Shown one piece after another: positions 51,390 through 59,922 of a stretch of DNA of 64,000 bases. The translations under genes were made by a program, and so were the position numbers. Under the pieces are notes generated by a model. It was not told the DNA's origin. It made no database searches and worked only from the letters and a program-made list of their open reading frames with translations. Positions within the stretch are counted from its first letter, which is position 1. Each line of letters begins with the position of its first letter. The DNA lies in NCBI RefSeq assembly GCF_009363155.1, contig NZ_CP045302.1, positions 2,390,001-2,454,000 on the forward strand, read 5' to 3'. The DNA comes from Azotobacter salinestris (GTDB lineage: Bacteria; Pseudomonadota; Gammaproteobacteria; Pseudomonadales; Pseudomonadaceae).

Positions 51390-53498
51390 TTGGCCAGCAT
51401 AGAAACCCTTGCCGATCGGCTCCTGACCTACCTCGCCCCGGACCAGGTCAACCTGGTCCGCCGGGCCTATTATTACGCCGAGCAGGCCCACGACGGCCAG
51501 CGCAGGCGCAGCGGCGAACCCTACGTCACCCATCCCCTCGCCGTCGCCAACATCCTCGCCGACATGCACATGGACCATCAGAGCCTGATGGCCGCGATGC
51601 TCCATGACGTGATCGAGGACACCGGCATTCCCAAGGAAGCCTTGGTCGAGCAATTCGGCGAAACCGTCGCCGAGCTGGTCGACGGGGTCAGCAAGCTGAC
51701 CCAGATGAAGTTCGAGAACAAGGCCGAGGCGCAGGCCGAGAACTTCCAGAAGATGGCCATGGCCATGGCCCGCGACATCCGCGTGATCCTCGTCAAGCTG
51801 GCCGACCGCCTGCACAACATGCGCACCCTCGACGCCATGCCCTACGAGAAGAGCCGGCGCATCGCCAAGGAGACCCTGGAAATCTACGCGCCCATCGCCA
51901 ATCGCCTGGGCATGCACAACATGCGCGTAGAGTTCGAGGACCTGGGCTTCAAGGCCATGCACCCGATGCGCTCGGCGCGCATCCGCCAGGCGGTGCGCCG
52001 CGCCCGCGGCAACCGCAAGGAAATCGTCACCAAGATCGAACGATCGCTGGTCGCCTGCCTCGAGCGCGAGGGCCTCGACGGCGACGTCAAGGGCCGCGAG
52101 AAGCACCTCTACAGCATCTACAAGAAGATGCGCGGCAAGCGCAAGGCGTTCAACGAGATCATGGATGTCTACGCCTTCCGCATCGTGGTCGACAAGGTCG
52201 ACACCTGCTACCGCGTGCTCGGCGCCGTGCACAACCTCTACAAGCCGCTGCCCGGCCGCTTCAAGGATTACATCGCAATCCCCAAGGCCAACGGCTATCA
52301 GTCGCTGCACACCACCCTGTTCGGCATGCACGGCGTGCCCATCGAGATCCAGATCCGCACCCGCGAGATGGAGGAGCTGGCCAACAACGGCATCGCCGCC
52401 CACTGGCTGTACAAGTCCGGGGACGAGGACCCGATCAGGGGCAATCACGCGCGCGCCCGGCAATGGGTGAAGGGCGTGCTCGAGCTGCAGCAGAGCGCCG
52501 GCAACTCGCTGGAATTCATCGAGAGCGTGAAGATCGACCTGTTCCCCGACGAGGTCTACGTGTTCACGCCCAAGGGCCGCATCATGGAGCTGCAGAAGGG
52601 CTCCACCGCGGTCGACTTCGCCTACGCGGTGCACACCGACGTCGGCAACAGCTGCATCGCCTGCCGCATCAACCGCCGCCTGGCGCCGCTCTCCCAGCCC
52701 CTGGAAAGCGGCTCCACGGTGGAGATCGTCACCGCCCCGGGCGCGCGGCCGAACCCGGCATGGCTGAACTTCGTGGTCACTGCCAAGGCGCGCACCCATA
52801 TCCGCCATGCTCTCAAGCAGCAACGCCGCTCGGAATCCATCAGCCTCGGCGAGCGCCTGCTCAACAAGGTACTCGCCGGCTTCGACGCCAGTCTGGAGCA
52901 GATCCCCGAGGAGCACATCCGCCAGGTGCTCGACGAATACCGCATGGAAGTCTTCGAGGACCTGCTGGAGGATATCGGTCTCGGCAACCGCATGGCCTAC
53001 GTGGTGGCCCGCCGCCTGCTGGCCAGTGAAGGCGAGGAGTTGCCCTGCGCCGAAGGCCCGCTGGCGATCCGCGGCACCGAGGGCCTGGTGCTGAGCTACG
53101 CGCGCTGCTGCTCGCCGATCCCCGGCGACCCCATCGTCGGCCATCTGTCGGCGGGCAAGGGCATGGTCGTGCACCTGGAAAACTGCCGCAATATCGGCGA
53201 GATCCGCCACAACCCGGAAAAATGCATCCCGCTGACCTGGTCCAAGGACGTCAGCGGTGAATTCAACGTCGAGCTGCGCGTCGAGCTGGAACACCAGCGC
53301 GGCCTGATCGCTCTGCTCGCCGGCAGCGTCAACGCCGCGGACGGCAACATCGAGAAGATCGGCATGGACGAACGCGACGGCCGTACCAGCGTGGTCCAGT
53401 TGGTGGTCAGCGTGAAGGACCGCATCCACCTGGCCCGGGTGATCAAGAAGCTGCGCGCCCTCAAGGGCGTCATCCGCATTACCCGCGTGCGCGCCTGA
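51390..53498 (+). CDS. spoT: Bifunctional (p)ppGpp synthetase/hydrolase SpoT
   Basis: 702 residues, the stringent-response enzyme. The HD hydrolase domain (about residues 20-190) has SLMAAMLHDVIEDTGI. The synthetase domain (about residues 230-350) has MDVYAFRIVVDKVDTCYRVL, GRFKDYIAIPKANGYQSLHT and TLFGMHGVPIEIQIRT. TGS (DEVYVFTPKGRIMELQKGST) and a C-terminal ACT domain follow. Start is a TTG at 51390, before ASIETLADRLLTYL; GGGGGGAC upstream may serve as ribosome site. Confidence 0.96.
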   Translation: MASIETLADRLLTYLAPDQVNLVRRAYYYAEQAHDGQRRRSGEPYVTHPLAVANILADMHMDHQSLMAAMLHDVIEDTGIPKEALVEQFGETVAELVDGVSKLTQMKFENKAEAQAENFQKMAMAMARDIRVILVKLADRLHNMRTLDAMPYEKSRRIAKETLEIYAPIANRLGMHNMRVEFEDLGFKAMHPMRSARIRQAVRRARGNRKEIVTKIERSLVACLEREGLDGDVKGREKHLYSIYKKMRGKRKAFNEIMDVYAFRIVVDKVDTCYRVLGAVHNLYKPLPGRFKDYIAIPKANGYQSLHTTLFGMHGVPIEIQIRTREMEELANNGIAAHWLYKSGDEDPIRGNHARARQWVKGVLELQQSAGNSLEFIESVKIDLFPDEVYVFTPKGRIMELQKGSTAVDFAYAVHTDVGNSCIACRINRRLAPLSQPLESGSTVEIVTAPGARPNPAWLNFVVTAKARTHIRHALKQQRRSESISLGERLLNKVLAGFDASLEQIPEEHIRQVLDEYRMEVFEDLLEDIGLGNRMAYVVARRLLASEGEELPCAEGPLAIRGTEGLVLSYARCCSPIPGDPIVGHLSAGKGMVVHLENCRNIGEIRHNPEKCIPLTWSKDVSGEFNVELRVELEHQRGLIALLAGSVNAADGNIEKIGMDERDGRTSVVQLVVSVKDRIHLARVIKKLRALKGVIRITRVRA

Positions 53499-53552
53499 GC
53501 GCGAACTCCGGCCCGCACGTCCCGCTCAGAACATCCCCCAAAGGAGCTCCCC

Positions 53553-53936
53553 ATGAGCAAGATCGTGATCAACACCGACAAGGCGCCTGCCGCCATCGGC
53601 ACCTATTCCCAGGCGATCAAGGCCGGCAGCACCGTCTACCTGTCCGGACAGATCCCCCTCGACCCCAAAACCATGGAACTGGTCGAAGGCGACTTCGAAG
53701 CCCAGACCGTGCAGGTGTTCGAGAACCTCAAGGCGGTCGTCGAGGCGGCCGGCGGCTCGTTCGCCGATCTCGTCAAGCTGAACATCTTCCTCACCGACCT
53801 GGCCCACTTCGCCAAGGTCAACGAGGTCATGGGCCGCTACTTCGCGCAGCCCTACCCGGCCCGTGCCGCCATCGGCGTCGCTTCCCTGCCGCGCGGCGCG
53901 CAGGTGGAAATGGACGGCATCCTGGTTCTCGACTGA
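53553..53936 (+). CDS. ridA: 2-iminobutanoate/2-iminopropanoate deaminase RidA
   Basis: 127 residues. Family motifs: [56 protein letters not shown] and [20 protein letters not shown] with the substrate-binding Arg. It clears reactive enamines from PLP enzymes. An AAAGGAG site precedes the ATG. It is the last gene of the conserved gmk-rpoZ-spoT-ridA series; a GC hairpin (53944-53965) lies just after it. Confidence 0.96.
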   Translation: MSKIVINTDKAPAAIGTYSQAIKAGSTVYLSGQIPLDPKTMELVEGDFEAQTVQVFENLKAVVEAAGGSFADLVKLNIFLTDLAHFAKVNEVMGRYFAQPYPARAAIGVASLPRGAQVEMDGILVLD

Positions 53937-54168
53937 GCCCCGCGGGCGGAGCCACCGCTCCGCCCCCATCAGGCCACGCCCGGCACATCTGCGATACAGA
54001 ATGCCTGACCTGCCCTCCGCTGCCGTCAGCCAGGCCCCTCCCCTTCGACGGAGAAACGGCCCGATCCTTCCTCGAAGAGCCCGAGCCGCCGCGTCTCCCG
54101 CCTGCATGCCGAGGCGCCGGCAGCGGGGACGCACTCGCCCCGCTTCGGCTTTCGGTGGAGGAAGGCGG

Positions 54169-54687
54169 TCAGTGCATCGAGTGGTGATGGGCGGAATGCC
54201 CCTCCACGGCATCCTTCCCGTGGTCGCTCAGCTGGGCGCCTATCCAGCTATGGATCGCATGGACCAGCTCGGGCCGGGCGGCGGCGAACTGAAGCTGCGC
54301 ACCGCCCTGGATATCGGTGTATCTCACCGACATCTCCCCCGGCTCGGCATTCCTGAGCGCCTCGAGGCCCGGCATGTCGCGGCCGTGGATGGTTTCCGGC
54401 CCGGAAAAGTCCCGATTCGCGAACTGATCGCCGATCTCCTTCAGATGCTGGCGGATCAGCGCCAACTGAGCGGAATCCGCACCGTCCTTCAGGACGACTT
54501 TCTGGATGCCGCCGTCGGCTGTTCTTTCGAAGATGTGAGTGGTTTGACTCAAGGCGAAGGGCATCACCTGGGCACCGCGCTGGGCGACATCCGCCTGGCG
54601 CTCGGGCGAGGCCGACGATGCGAACGCATTGCCCGCAAGACATGCCGCGATACCCAGTACCGACAAGAGCTTCAACGATCTTTCCAT
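54169..54687 (-). CDS. Secreted protein of unknown function with His-rich C-terminus
   Basis: 172 residues. Signal peptide MERSLKLLSVLGIAACLAG with NAFASSA after it. The mature protein contains QADVAQRGAQVMPFALSQTT, HIFERTADGGIQKVVLKDG, LIRQHLKEIGDQFANRDFSG and WIGAQLSDHGKDAVEGHSAH, ending in HHSMH. Related proteins are, from memory, often mislabelled aspartate carbamoyltransferase; it has nothing of that fold. The HGKD...GHSAHHHSMH tail could bind a metal. It is 116 bp downstream of the MoaD-like gene in the same direction, so it may belong to the sulfur-carrier group, but there is no functional proof. Confidence 0.75.
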   Translation of the reverse strand: MERSLKLLSVLGIAACLAGNAFASSASPERQADVAQRGAQVMPFALSQTTHIFERTADGGIQKVVLKDGADSAQLALIRQHLKEIGDQFANRDFSGPETIHGRDMPGLEALRNAEPGEMSVRYTDIQGGAQLQFAAARPELVHAIHSWIGAQLSDHGKDAVEGHSAHHHSMH

Positions 54688-54803
54688 GGAACCCACAATA
54701 GCCTCCTGCACATCGAGTGCACATTCAACGCTTCAACGAATAACCACCATCATTGCCGATCCCGGCAGGTTCCGGAATCGGCCGAGGACTCCCGGGGCAG
54801 GTA

Positions 54804-55076
54804 CTAGCCACCAGCCATTGCCGAGACGATGAAGACCTCGTCACGGGCATCGAGAGCCGTCTCCATTCCACCGAGCCCCTTGATGTCCTTTCCATTGACG
54901 AAAATCCGGATGTATTTCTTCAGGCTGCCGTCCTGGCCATGAAGCTGGGCGCTGAATCCCGGGTATTGCGCATCGACTTCCGTCAGCAGCGCATTGACGG
55001 AGCCTGCCCCGACCTCCAGTTTGGACAGATCCCTGACGAACTTTCTGAAGGGCGCGGGCACGAAAAGGGTAGGCAT
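54804..55076 (-). CDS. MoaD/ThiS-family ubiquitin-like sulfur carrier
   Basis: 90 residues ending in Gly-Gly (VFIVSAMAGG), the mark of a beta-grasp sulfur carrier that is adenylated and thiocarboxylated. Other parts are VPAPFRKFVRDLSKLEVGAG, LLTEVDAQYPGFSAQLH, KKYIRIFVNGKDIKGLGGM. The sequence is closest in style to MoaD-like carriers of the CysO/QbsE kind, in which the protein delivers sulfide to a biosynthetic enzyme. The Gly-Gly end is already exposed, so no JAMM protease is required. AGGAG lies before the ATG. It lies 16 bp after the HesA-like gene, in one operon with it. Confidence 0.88.
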   Translation of the reverse strand: MPTLFVPAPFRKFVRDLSKLEVGAGSVNALLTEVDAQYPGFSAQLHGQDGSLKKYIRIFVNGKDIKGLGGMETALDARDEVFIVSAMAGG

Positions 55077-55092
55077 TGTTTTTCTCCTGGAA

Positions 55093-55857
55093 TCAGTGGT
55101 TCTGGCCCGCCCCGCAGGCAGGACAATCCTTCACACGCTCGATCTCGAGATATCTGGTCGTATTCGACTCGAGGTCGAAGAACCAGAGCACGTTCTTGAG
55201 CGGTTGCCCGAAGCCGGTCAGCACCTTGATCGCCTCCATGGCGATGGTCGTCCCGACCATCACGGGACCGGGCCCGATGGCCGGGAAAACCTTCATGTCC
55301 GTCCAGTACTCGGGCTTTTCCGGAAACACGCATCTCAGGCAGGCGGTCTCGCCGGGAATGAAGGTGCTCGCATAGCCCTCCATACTGAACATCGCGCCCA
55401 TGCACACGGGTTTCCCCTGCTTCATGGCCTCGTCGTTCATCAGGTAGCGCTCCTCGAACATGGGCGCGCCATCCACCACCACATCGGCCTGGGCGACGAG
55501 GCCGGCGACGTTTTTCTCGTTGATGTACTCGTTCACCGTGACGATCTCGACTTCCGGGTCGATCTGCCTGAGCTTCTCCGCCCACGCCTCCGCGCACGGC
55601 CTGCCCAGGTCGGCGGGGGTGATCAGTTGCCAGCGGTTGAGGTAGTCCGGAACCACCTCGCCACCATGCGCCAGGATCAGGCGGCCCACGCCGGCACGCA
55701 CCAGATTCATCGCCGCGGTGCCGCCCACGCCGCCCACGCGGGAAACCAGAACAGTGGAGCCTTTGAGGCGCAACTGCCCCGCCTCGCCGAAGCCCTCGAT
55801 CCGCAACTGCCTGGAGTAACGCTCCCTATCGAACTCGCTAAGCACCTTAGTCTGCAT
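55093..55857 (-). CDS. HesA/ThiF-family E1-like protein with altered active site
   Basis: 254 residues. N-terminal RERYSRQLRIEGFGEAGQLR and LVSRVGGVGGTAAMNLV are those of MoeB/ThiF/HesA proteins. The LILAHGGEVVPDYLNRWQL and CVFPEKPEYW stretches look most like cyanobacterial HesA. Compared with MoeB several adenylation residues differ: the first Asp (LLDFD in MoeB) is HGGE, the Lys of GQPK is Cys (GRPCAEAW), and the catalytic Asp of CTDN is Pro (VVDGAPMF). The structural zinc Cys pairs CLRC and CPAC are kept. It may be a non-adenylating partner of the E1 protein encoded upstream. Confidence 0.85.
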   Translation of the reverse strand: MQTKVLSEFDRERYSRQLRIEGFGEAGQLRLKGSTVLVSRVGGVGGTAAMNLVRAGVGRLILAHGGEVVPDYLNRWQLITPADLGRPCAEAWAEKLRQIDPEVEIVTVNEYINEKNVAGLVAQADVVVDGAPMFEERYLMNDEAMKQGKPVCMGAMFSMEGYASTFIPGETACLRCVFPEKPEYWTDMKVFPAIGPGPVMVGTTIAMEAIKVLTGFGQPLKNVLWFFDLESNTTRYLEIERVKDCPACGAGQNH

Positions 55858-55939
55858 GAGATTCCTTCAATCGCTCACCAACCCAACAATGAGCCGTCCC
55901 CATCGGCGACGCCGAAAGGGAAGCTCGAGACATGACTCA

Positions 55940-57073
55940 TCAATAAAGGGGCATGGCCCCGTCGACTTCCGCGGCCCAGGCCCGCAGGCCGCCGCGCATG
56001 TTCCAGGCCTTGTGGAAGCCCTGCCCCCTGAGGATTTCCAGGGCCTTGCGGCCACGCGCACCCATCAGGCAATAGACGATGATTTCCTTCGAGGGGTCCA
56101 ACTCCCCACAGCGCGCAGGGAGCTCGTTCAAGGGCACATGCACGGCCCCCTCGATCCGGCAGATGTCCCACTCGTGCGGCTCCCGCACATCCAGCAGGAG
56201 CACCTCTCCGGTCTTCCTGGACCGGGCGGCCGCCTCGATGGCAGCGATCTCCGCGAGGGACTCGCCGCTTGCAGCGGCCGAATTGCAGAAAGCCTGATAA
56301 TCCTGAAGCGCCGTGATACTGGGCGAAGTACCGCAGATGGGGCAGTTGGGATCCTTCTCGATCTGCAGCTCGCTGGCCCGCATGCCCAGGGCATCGAACA
56401 TCAGCAGCCGCCCGACGAGGGGATCACCGATACCCAGGATCTGCTTGATGACCTCGGTCGCCTGAACGACGCCCAGCAGGCCCGGCAGCACGCCCAGCAC
56501 CCCTCCTTCGGCACAGCTCGGTATTTCTCCGGGCGGTGGTGGCTCGGGATACAGGCATCGATAGCAGGGCCCCTCCTTGGCATGGAAAACCGAAGCCTGC
56601 CCCTCGAACCTGAAGATGCTCGCATGGACATTGGGTTTGCCCAGCAGCACGCACACATCATTGGTCAGGTAGCGCGTGGAGAAATTGTCGGTGCCGTCGG
56701 CAATGATGTCGTACCGGGAGCAGATATCGAACGCATTCTCCGCGGTGAGCATGGTTTCATGCTCGATGATTTCGATATGCGGATTGAGGTTCCGGAGCTT
56801 TTCGGCGGCTGAAGTTATTTTCGGCTTGCCGACATCGGAAGTATGGTGAATGACCTGCCGCTGCAGATTGCTGTAATCGACGACATCGCTGTCGACGAGC
56901 CCCAGATGCCCAACGCCTGCGGCAGCCAGATACAGGGCCAGCGGAGAGCCCAAGCCTCCCGTGCCGACGCAGAGAACCTTCGCACTCTTTAGTTTTAATT
57001 GCCCTTCCAGACCCACTTCCGGCAATAGCAGATGCCGGCTGTATCTGTTGACTTCCTGATTCGAGAGACCCAT
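55940..57073 (-). CDS. MoeB/ThiF-type adenylyltransferase fused to a rhodanese domain (MoeZ-like)
   Basis: 377 residues. The E1-like domain (1-245) is complete: RYSRHLLLPEVGLEGQLKL, CVGTGGLGSPLALYLAAAGV, LVDSDVVDYSNLQRQVIH, VGKPKITSA, IADGTDNFSTRYLTND, SCAEGGVLGVLPG, and zinc pairs CYRC and CPIC. The rhodanese domain (about 285-377) has VLLLDVREPHEWDICRIEGA and the active-site Cys in IIVYCLMGARGRKALEIL. Such fusions activate a sulfur carrier as acyl-adenylate and pass sulfur to it (MOCS3, MoeZ, QbsC). First gene of the minus-strand operon with the HesA-like and MoaD-like genes; 82 bp separate it from the next gene. Confidence 0.93.
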   Translation of the reverse strand: MGLSNQEVNRYSRHLLLPEVGLEGQLKLKSAKVLCVGTGGLGSPLALYLAAAGVGHLGLVDSDVVDYSNLQRQVIHHTSDVGKPKITSAAEKLRNLNPHIEIIEHETMLTAENAFDICSRYDIIADGTDNFSTRYLTNDVCVLLGKPNVHASIFRFEGQASVFHAKEGPCYRCLYPEPPPPGEIPSCAEGGVLGVLPGLLGVVQATEVIKQILGIGDPLVGRLLMFDALGMRASELQIEKDPNCPICGTSPSITALQDYQAFCNSAAASGESLAEIAAIEAAARSRKTGEVLLLDVREPHEWDICRIEGAVHVPLNELPARCGELDPSKEIIVYCLMGARGRKALEILRGQGFHKAWNMRGGLRAWAAEVDGAMPLY

Positions 57074-57708
57074 TGAGCCTGTCCTTGCAGATGATCAAGC
57101 AGAAATAGCGACCAGCCTATTTCTTGTCCTTATAGATTTTTTCGCAGCAGACTCAACCAAATAATCTAACGCAAAGCAATGCCCCTTCAGGAATTTCCAT
57201 CCGACACCGACATGGCGCTGTATTTTTAAATACATAAAAATTCTGCATAAGACCTTTATTAGACGCAAACCTAGAACTATGCCGCTTCATGGCGCCAATC
57301 ATTTTCTAGAGCATTGAATATATTGAAAGACAAGGGTCATTCCGCCCCTGACAAATTATGGGCTGCAACTCCGAACGGTTCGCCGCGCCTCTCTAAGACA
57401 CTTGAAGTTTGGGATCGACTGTTATCGCCACCAGCAAAAAGGTGATATGCGTCACAAATCCAGAAGAATGCCCAGGCTTATTCCGAAACCCTCCCGTACA
57501 GCCTGCGCTGTTCGGCATGGAGGAACCGGATGAAGTTAGGAGCCCACTTCAAGGATGCGGTGTTATTTCCCCGACAGCTGAACGGGCACCGTCTGGCATG
57601 CTGCGCGGGACTTGTCTGCGGCAGGCTGCGCCAGCCTCTTTCGAGCGCTGATGAAAAGGGCCCGCCGGATGGCATCGCGGCGAGCCCTCGAAGCGTCGCA
57701 GGCAGGAC
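57074..57708. other. 635-bp intergenic region, AT-rich part with likely promoter of the sulfur-carrier operon
   Basis: The segment 57100-57420 is clearly richer in A and T than its surroundings and includes an inverted repeat TTTTTA-n6-TAAAAA at about 57224-57241. It should hold the promoter of the moeZ-like operon (minus strand). From 57420 to 57640 the DNA is GC-rich again; short open frames there on both strands have no recognisable similarity and are not called. AGGGC.CGCCG/CGGCG.GCCCT near 57655-57687 is a hairpin followed by TTTT on the minus strand, the likely terminator of the MFS gene. Confidence 0.45.
57653..57687 (-). terminator. Probable terminator of the MFS transporter gene
   Basis: On the minus strand GGGCTCGCCG pairs with CCGGCGGGCCC (one mismatch) and is followed by TTTTC. 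It begins 22 bp past the stop codon of the transporter. Confidence 0.65.
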
Positions 57709-59070
57709 TCAGGTGGCGTCGGCGTGGCTGACCAGCCCCTTGACCAGAATCGCTGCGCTGGCGATGCCGGCCGGCAGCAGCAGGGCGCTGAGCACCTCCT
57801 CGAAGGTCCAGCCGAGACCGAGCAGGGTCGCGCCGATCCAGGCGCCGAGGATGGCGCCGAAGCGGCCGATGCCGAGCATCCAGGACACGCCGGTGGCGCG
57901 GCCCTGGGTCGGGTAGAAGCGCGCGGCCAGGGAGGGCATGGCCGACTGCGCACCGTTGACGCTCATCCCGGCGAGCAGTATCAGGGTCGCCAGCAGGGCG
58001 GCCTGGTCCAGGCTCTGGCCGACCGCCCAAGTGAACAGCCCGGCCATCAGGTAGAACAGGCCGATCACCTTGTGCGGGTTCATGCGGTCCATCGCCCAGC
58101 CGACCGCCACCGCGCTGAGCACGCCGCCGAACTGGAACAGCGCGCCGACGAAGGCGGCCCGCTCCATGCTCGCGCCGCTGTCGCGCAGCAGCGTCGGCAG
58201 CCAGCTGGTCAGCAGGTAGACGATCACCAGCCCCATGAAATAGGTGAGCCAGAGCAGCAGGGTGCCGGCGCGGAAGCTGCCGCCGAAGATCACCGCGAAG
58301 ACGCTGCCGGCCTTTTCCGTGCGCTGCTCGGGGATGCTGAAGCCTCTGGCCAGTGCCGCCTCCTCGCCGATCGGCCGCAGCACCCGGCGGACGCGCTCGA
58401 CGTCACCGCCGCGCGCCACCAGGTAGCGGGCCGACTCCGGCAGCCAGAACAGCAGCGCCAGCGCCAGGACCAGCGGCAGCACGCCGCCGACCACCAGCAG
58501 GCTGTGCCAGCCGTAGGCCGGGATCATCCAGGCGGAGACGAAGCCGCCACCGGCCATGCCCAGGTTGAAGCCGCAGAACATGCTGGTCACCAGCAGCGAC
58601 TTGTGACGCACCGGGGTGTATTCCGACAGCAGCGTGGTGGCGTTGGGCATGGCCGCGCCGAGGCCCAGGCCGGTGAGAAAGCGCAGCACCACCAGCTCGC
58701 CGACATTGTTGCTGTAGGCCGAGGCCAGGCTGAACAGCAGCGCCGAGCCGATCAGCACGCCCTTGCGGCCGAAGCGGTCGGCCAGCGGACCGGAGCAGAG
58801 TGCGCCGAACACCATGCCGATCAGCGCGGCGCTCATCACCGGGCCGAGGCTGGCACGGTCGATGCCCCAGTCCTGGACCAGCGCCGGGGCGATGAAGCCC
58901 ATGGCGGCGGTATCCAGGCCATCGAGGAAGACGATCAAAAAGCACAGCAGGACGACGCGCCACTGATAGAGACTCAGCGGCCGGGAATCGATGAAGGTTT
59001 GTACGTCGAGGATTTCCGGGGCGCGGCCGGGCCCGGCGGCCTCGCCTGGAAGCGCAAGGGGGGTGCTCAT
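57709..59070 (-). CDS. MFS transporter, aromatic acid:H+ symporter (AAHS) family
   Basis: 453 residues, 12 helices. The first helix has VFLDGLDTAAMGFIAPAL with the charged DGxD motif typical of PcaK/BenK-type carriers; loop 2-3 has GPLADRFGRKGVLIGSALLF; FWLPESARYLVARGGD is before the central loop. These carriers import benzoate, 4-hydroxybenzoate, protocatechuate or gallate. The exact substrate is unknown and no catabolic genes are adjacent. The ATG at 59070 (MSTPLALPGEAAG) follows GAGAGATTCCC; an upstream start would add 12 residues. Confidence 0.9.
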   Translation of the reverse strand: MSTPLALPGEAAGPGRAPEILDVQTFIDSRPLSLYQWRVVLLCFLIVFLDGLDTAAMGFIAPALVQDWGIDRASLGPVMSAALIGMVFGALCSGPLADRFGRKGVLIGSALLFSLASAYSNNVGELVVLRFLTGLGLGAAMPNATTLLSEYTPVRHKSLLVTSMFCGFNLGMAGGGFVSAWMIPAYGWHSLLVVGGVLPLVLALALLFWLPESARYLVARGGDVERVRRVLRPIGEEAALARGFSIPEQRTEKAGSVFAVIFGGSFRAGTLLLWLTYFMGLVIVYLLTSWLPTLLRDSGASMERAAFVGALFQFGGVLSAVAVGWAMDRMNPHKVIGLFYLMAGLFTWAVGQSLDQAALLATLILLAGMSVNGAQSAMPSLAARFYPTQGRATGVSWMLGIGRFGAILGAWIGATLLGLGWTFEEVLSALLLPAGIASAAILVKGLVSHADAT

Positions 59071-59424
59071 GGGAATCTCTCTTGTTGTTGTCGGGATAGA
59101 GCGCACCCAAAGCTACGACCGTCCCGAACGGTAGAACAAGCCGATAATCGCCTTAGTGTTCGATAGCCGAACGACACTTCCTGCAACGCCCTTGCGTTGC
59201 CGCCGCCTAGCCCTGTCGCGACCGGTCGAGGTCGCCAGCTCCGGGACGGGTACCACACGCGATAACGGCACCGATTCTCTCGAAGCGACCAGCACTGCTT
59301 GCATCAACCGGGCGTTCTGCCGGTCGGCGTTTTTTCTGGCGGCACCAGTGGGAATCGAACGGGTCTGCCCCGGGAGGCGGGACGAAATCGCTCCCCACCG
59401 AACGGCGGGGAGCTGACGGGGGCG
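59071..59424. other. 354-bp region upstream of the MFS gene
   Basis: No supportable gene. It probably contains the promoter of the MFS gene. At 59337-59360 the minus strand reads like a tRNA 3' end (GTTCGATTCCCAC then TGGTGCCGCCA), but the rest of a tRNA is absent. A hairpin CTCCCC/GGGGAG around an ACCGAACGGC loop lies at 59391-59412. Confidence 0.4.
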
Positions 59425-59643
59425 TTATACCGTTGCTGCGCCCTTGAGGATCCCATACAGCTGATCCTTCAGGCCCAGCTTCTCCTTCTTCAGGTTTTCG
59501 ATTTCCACCGGCGTGCCCGGCTCGATGTGCGCCTCCATGTTCTTGATGCGCTGGTCCAGCTCGTTGTGCGCGTTGAACAGGCGTGCGAAATGCGCATCTT
59601 CGGTCTTCAGGCGGGAGATCAGATCGCGGTACTCGGGAAACAT
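59425..59643 (-). CDS. YdcH/DUF465 family small coiled-coil protein
   Basis: 72 residues. MFPEYRDLISRLKTEDAHFA, LFNAHNELDQRIKNMEAHIE, EIENLKKEKLGLKDQLYGIL is the DUF465 pattern: two amphipathic helices with heptad repeats and a central D-x-I-x-x-x-E motif. The function is unknown. GGAGTTTCC lies before the ATG. Easily missed because a longer frame reads through it. Confidence 0.88.
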   Translation of the reverse strand: MFPEYRDLISRLKTEDAHFARLFNAHNELDQRIKNMEAHIEPGTPVEIENLKKEKLGLKDQLYGILKGAATV

Positions 59644-59922
59644 GGAAACTCCTGGATTCACAACTGTTGGGATACCACGGCAAGTGCGCGGACTATCCGT
59701 CGGAGCACGGCCAGACGCGCTGCCCGGCCCGGACGCTGCAGTACCGGCGAGACCCTGGATGCAGGTCTCGGTTACATCCTGACACCCGGAATCGCGGCCG
59801 CCCTTGACCGGCGTCAGGCCGCCTGGAGGATGCGGGAGCGCACCTAGACAACGAACGAACGCCGGCCCCGTTCGTGCCCGACCGCTTATGCTGATGACAG
59901 GCCCTCCGACAGGAACTCCATC

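Noticed and set aside
57409-57675. Overlapping 80- and 65-codon frames on both strands
   Set aside because: No recognisable family, no good start signals, and they lie in the intergenic segment before the MFS terminator.
59337-59400. Complete tRNA gene
   Set aside because: Only the T-loop and 3' end look tRNA-like. No matching T-stem, anticodon arm or 5' acceptor strand occurs within 90 bases.
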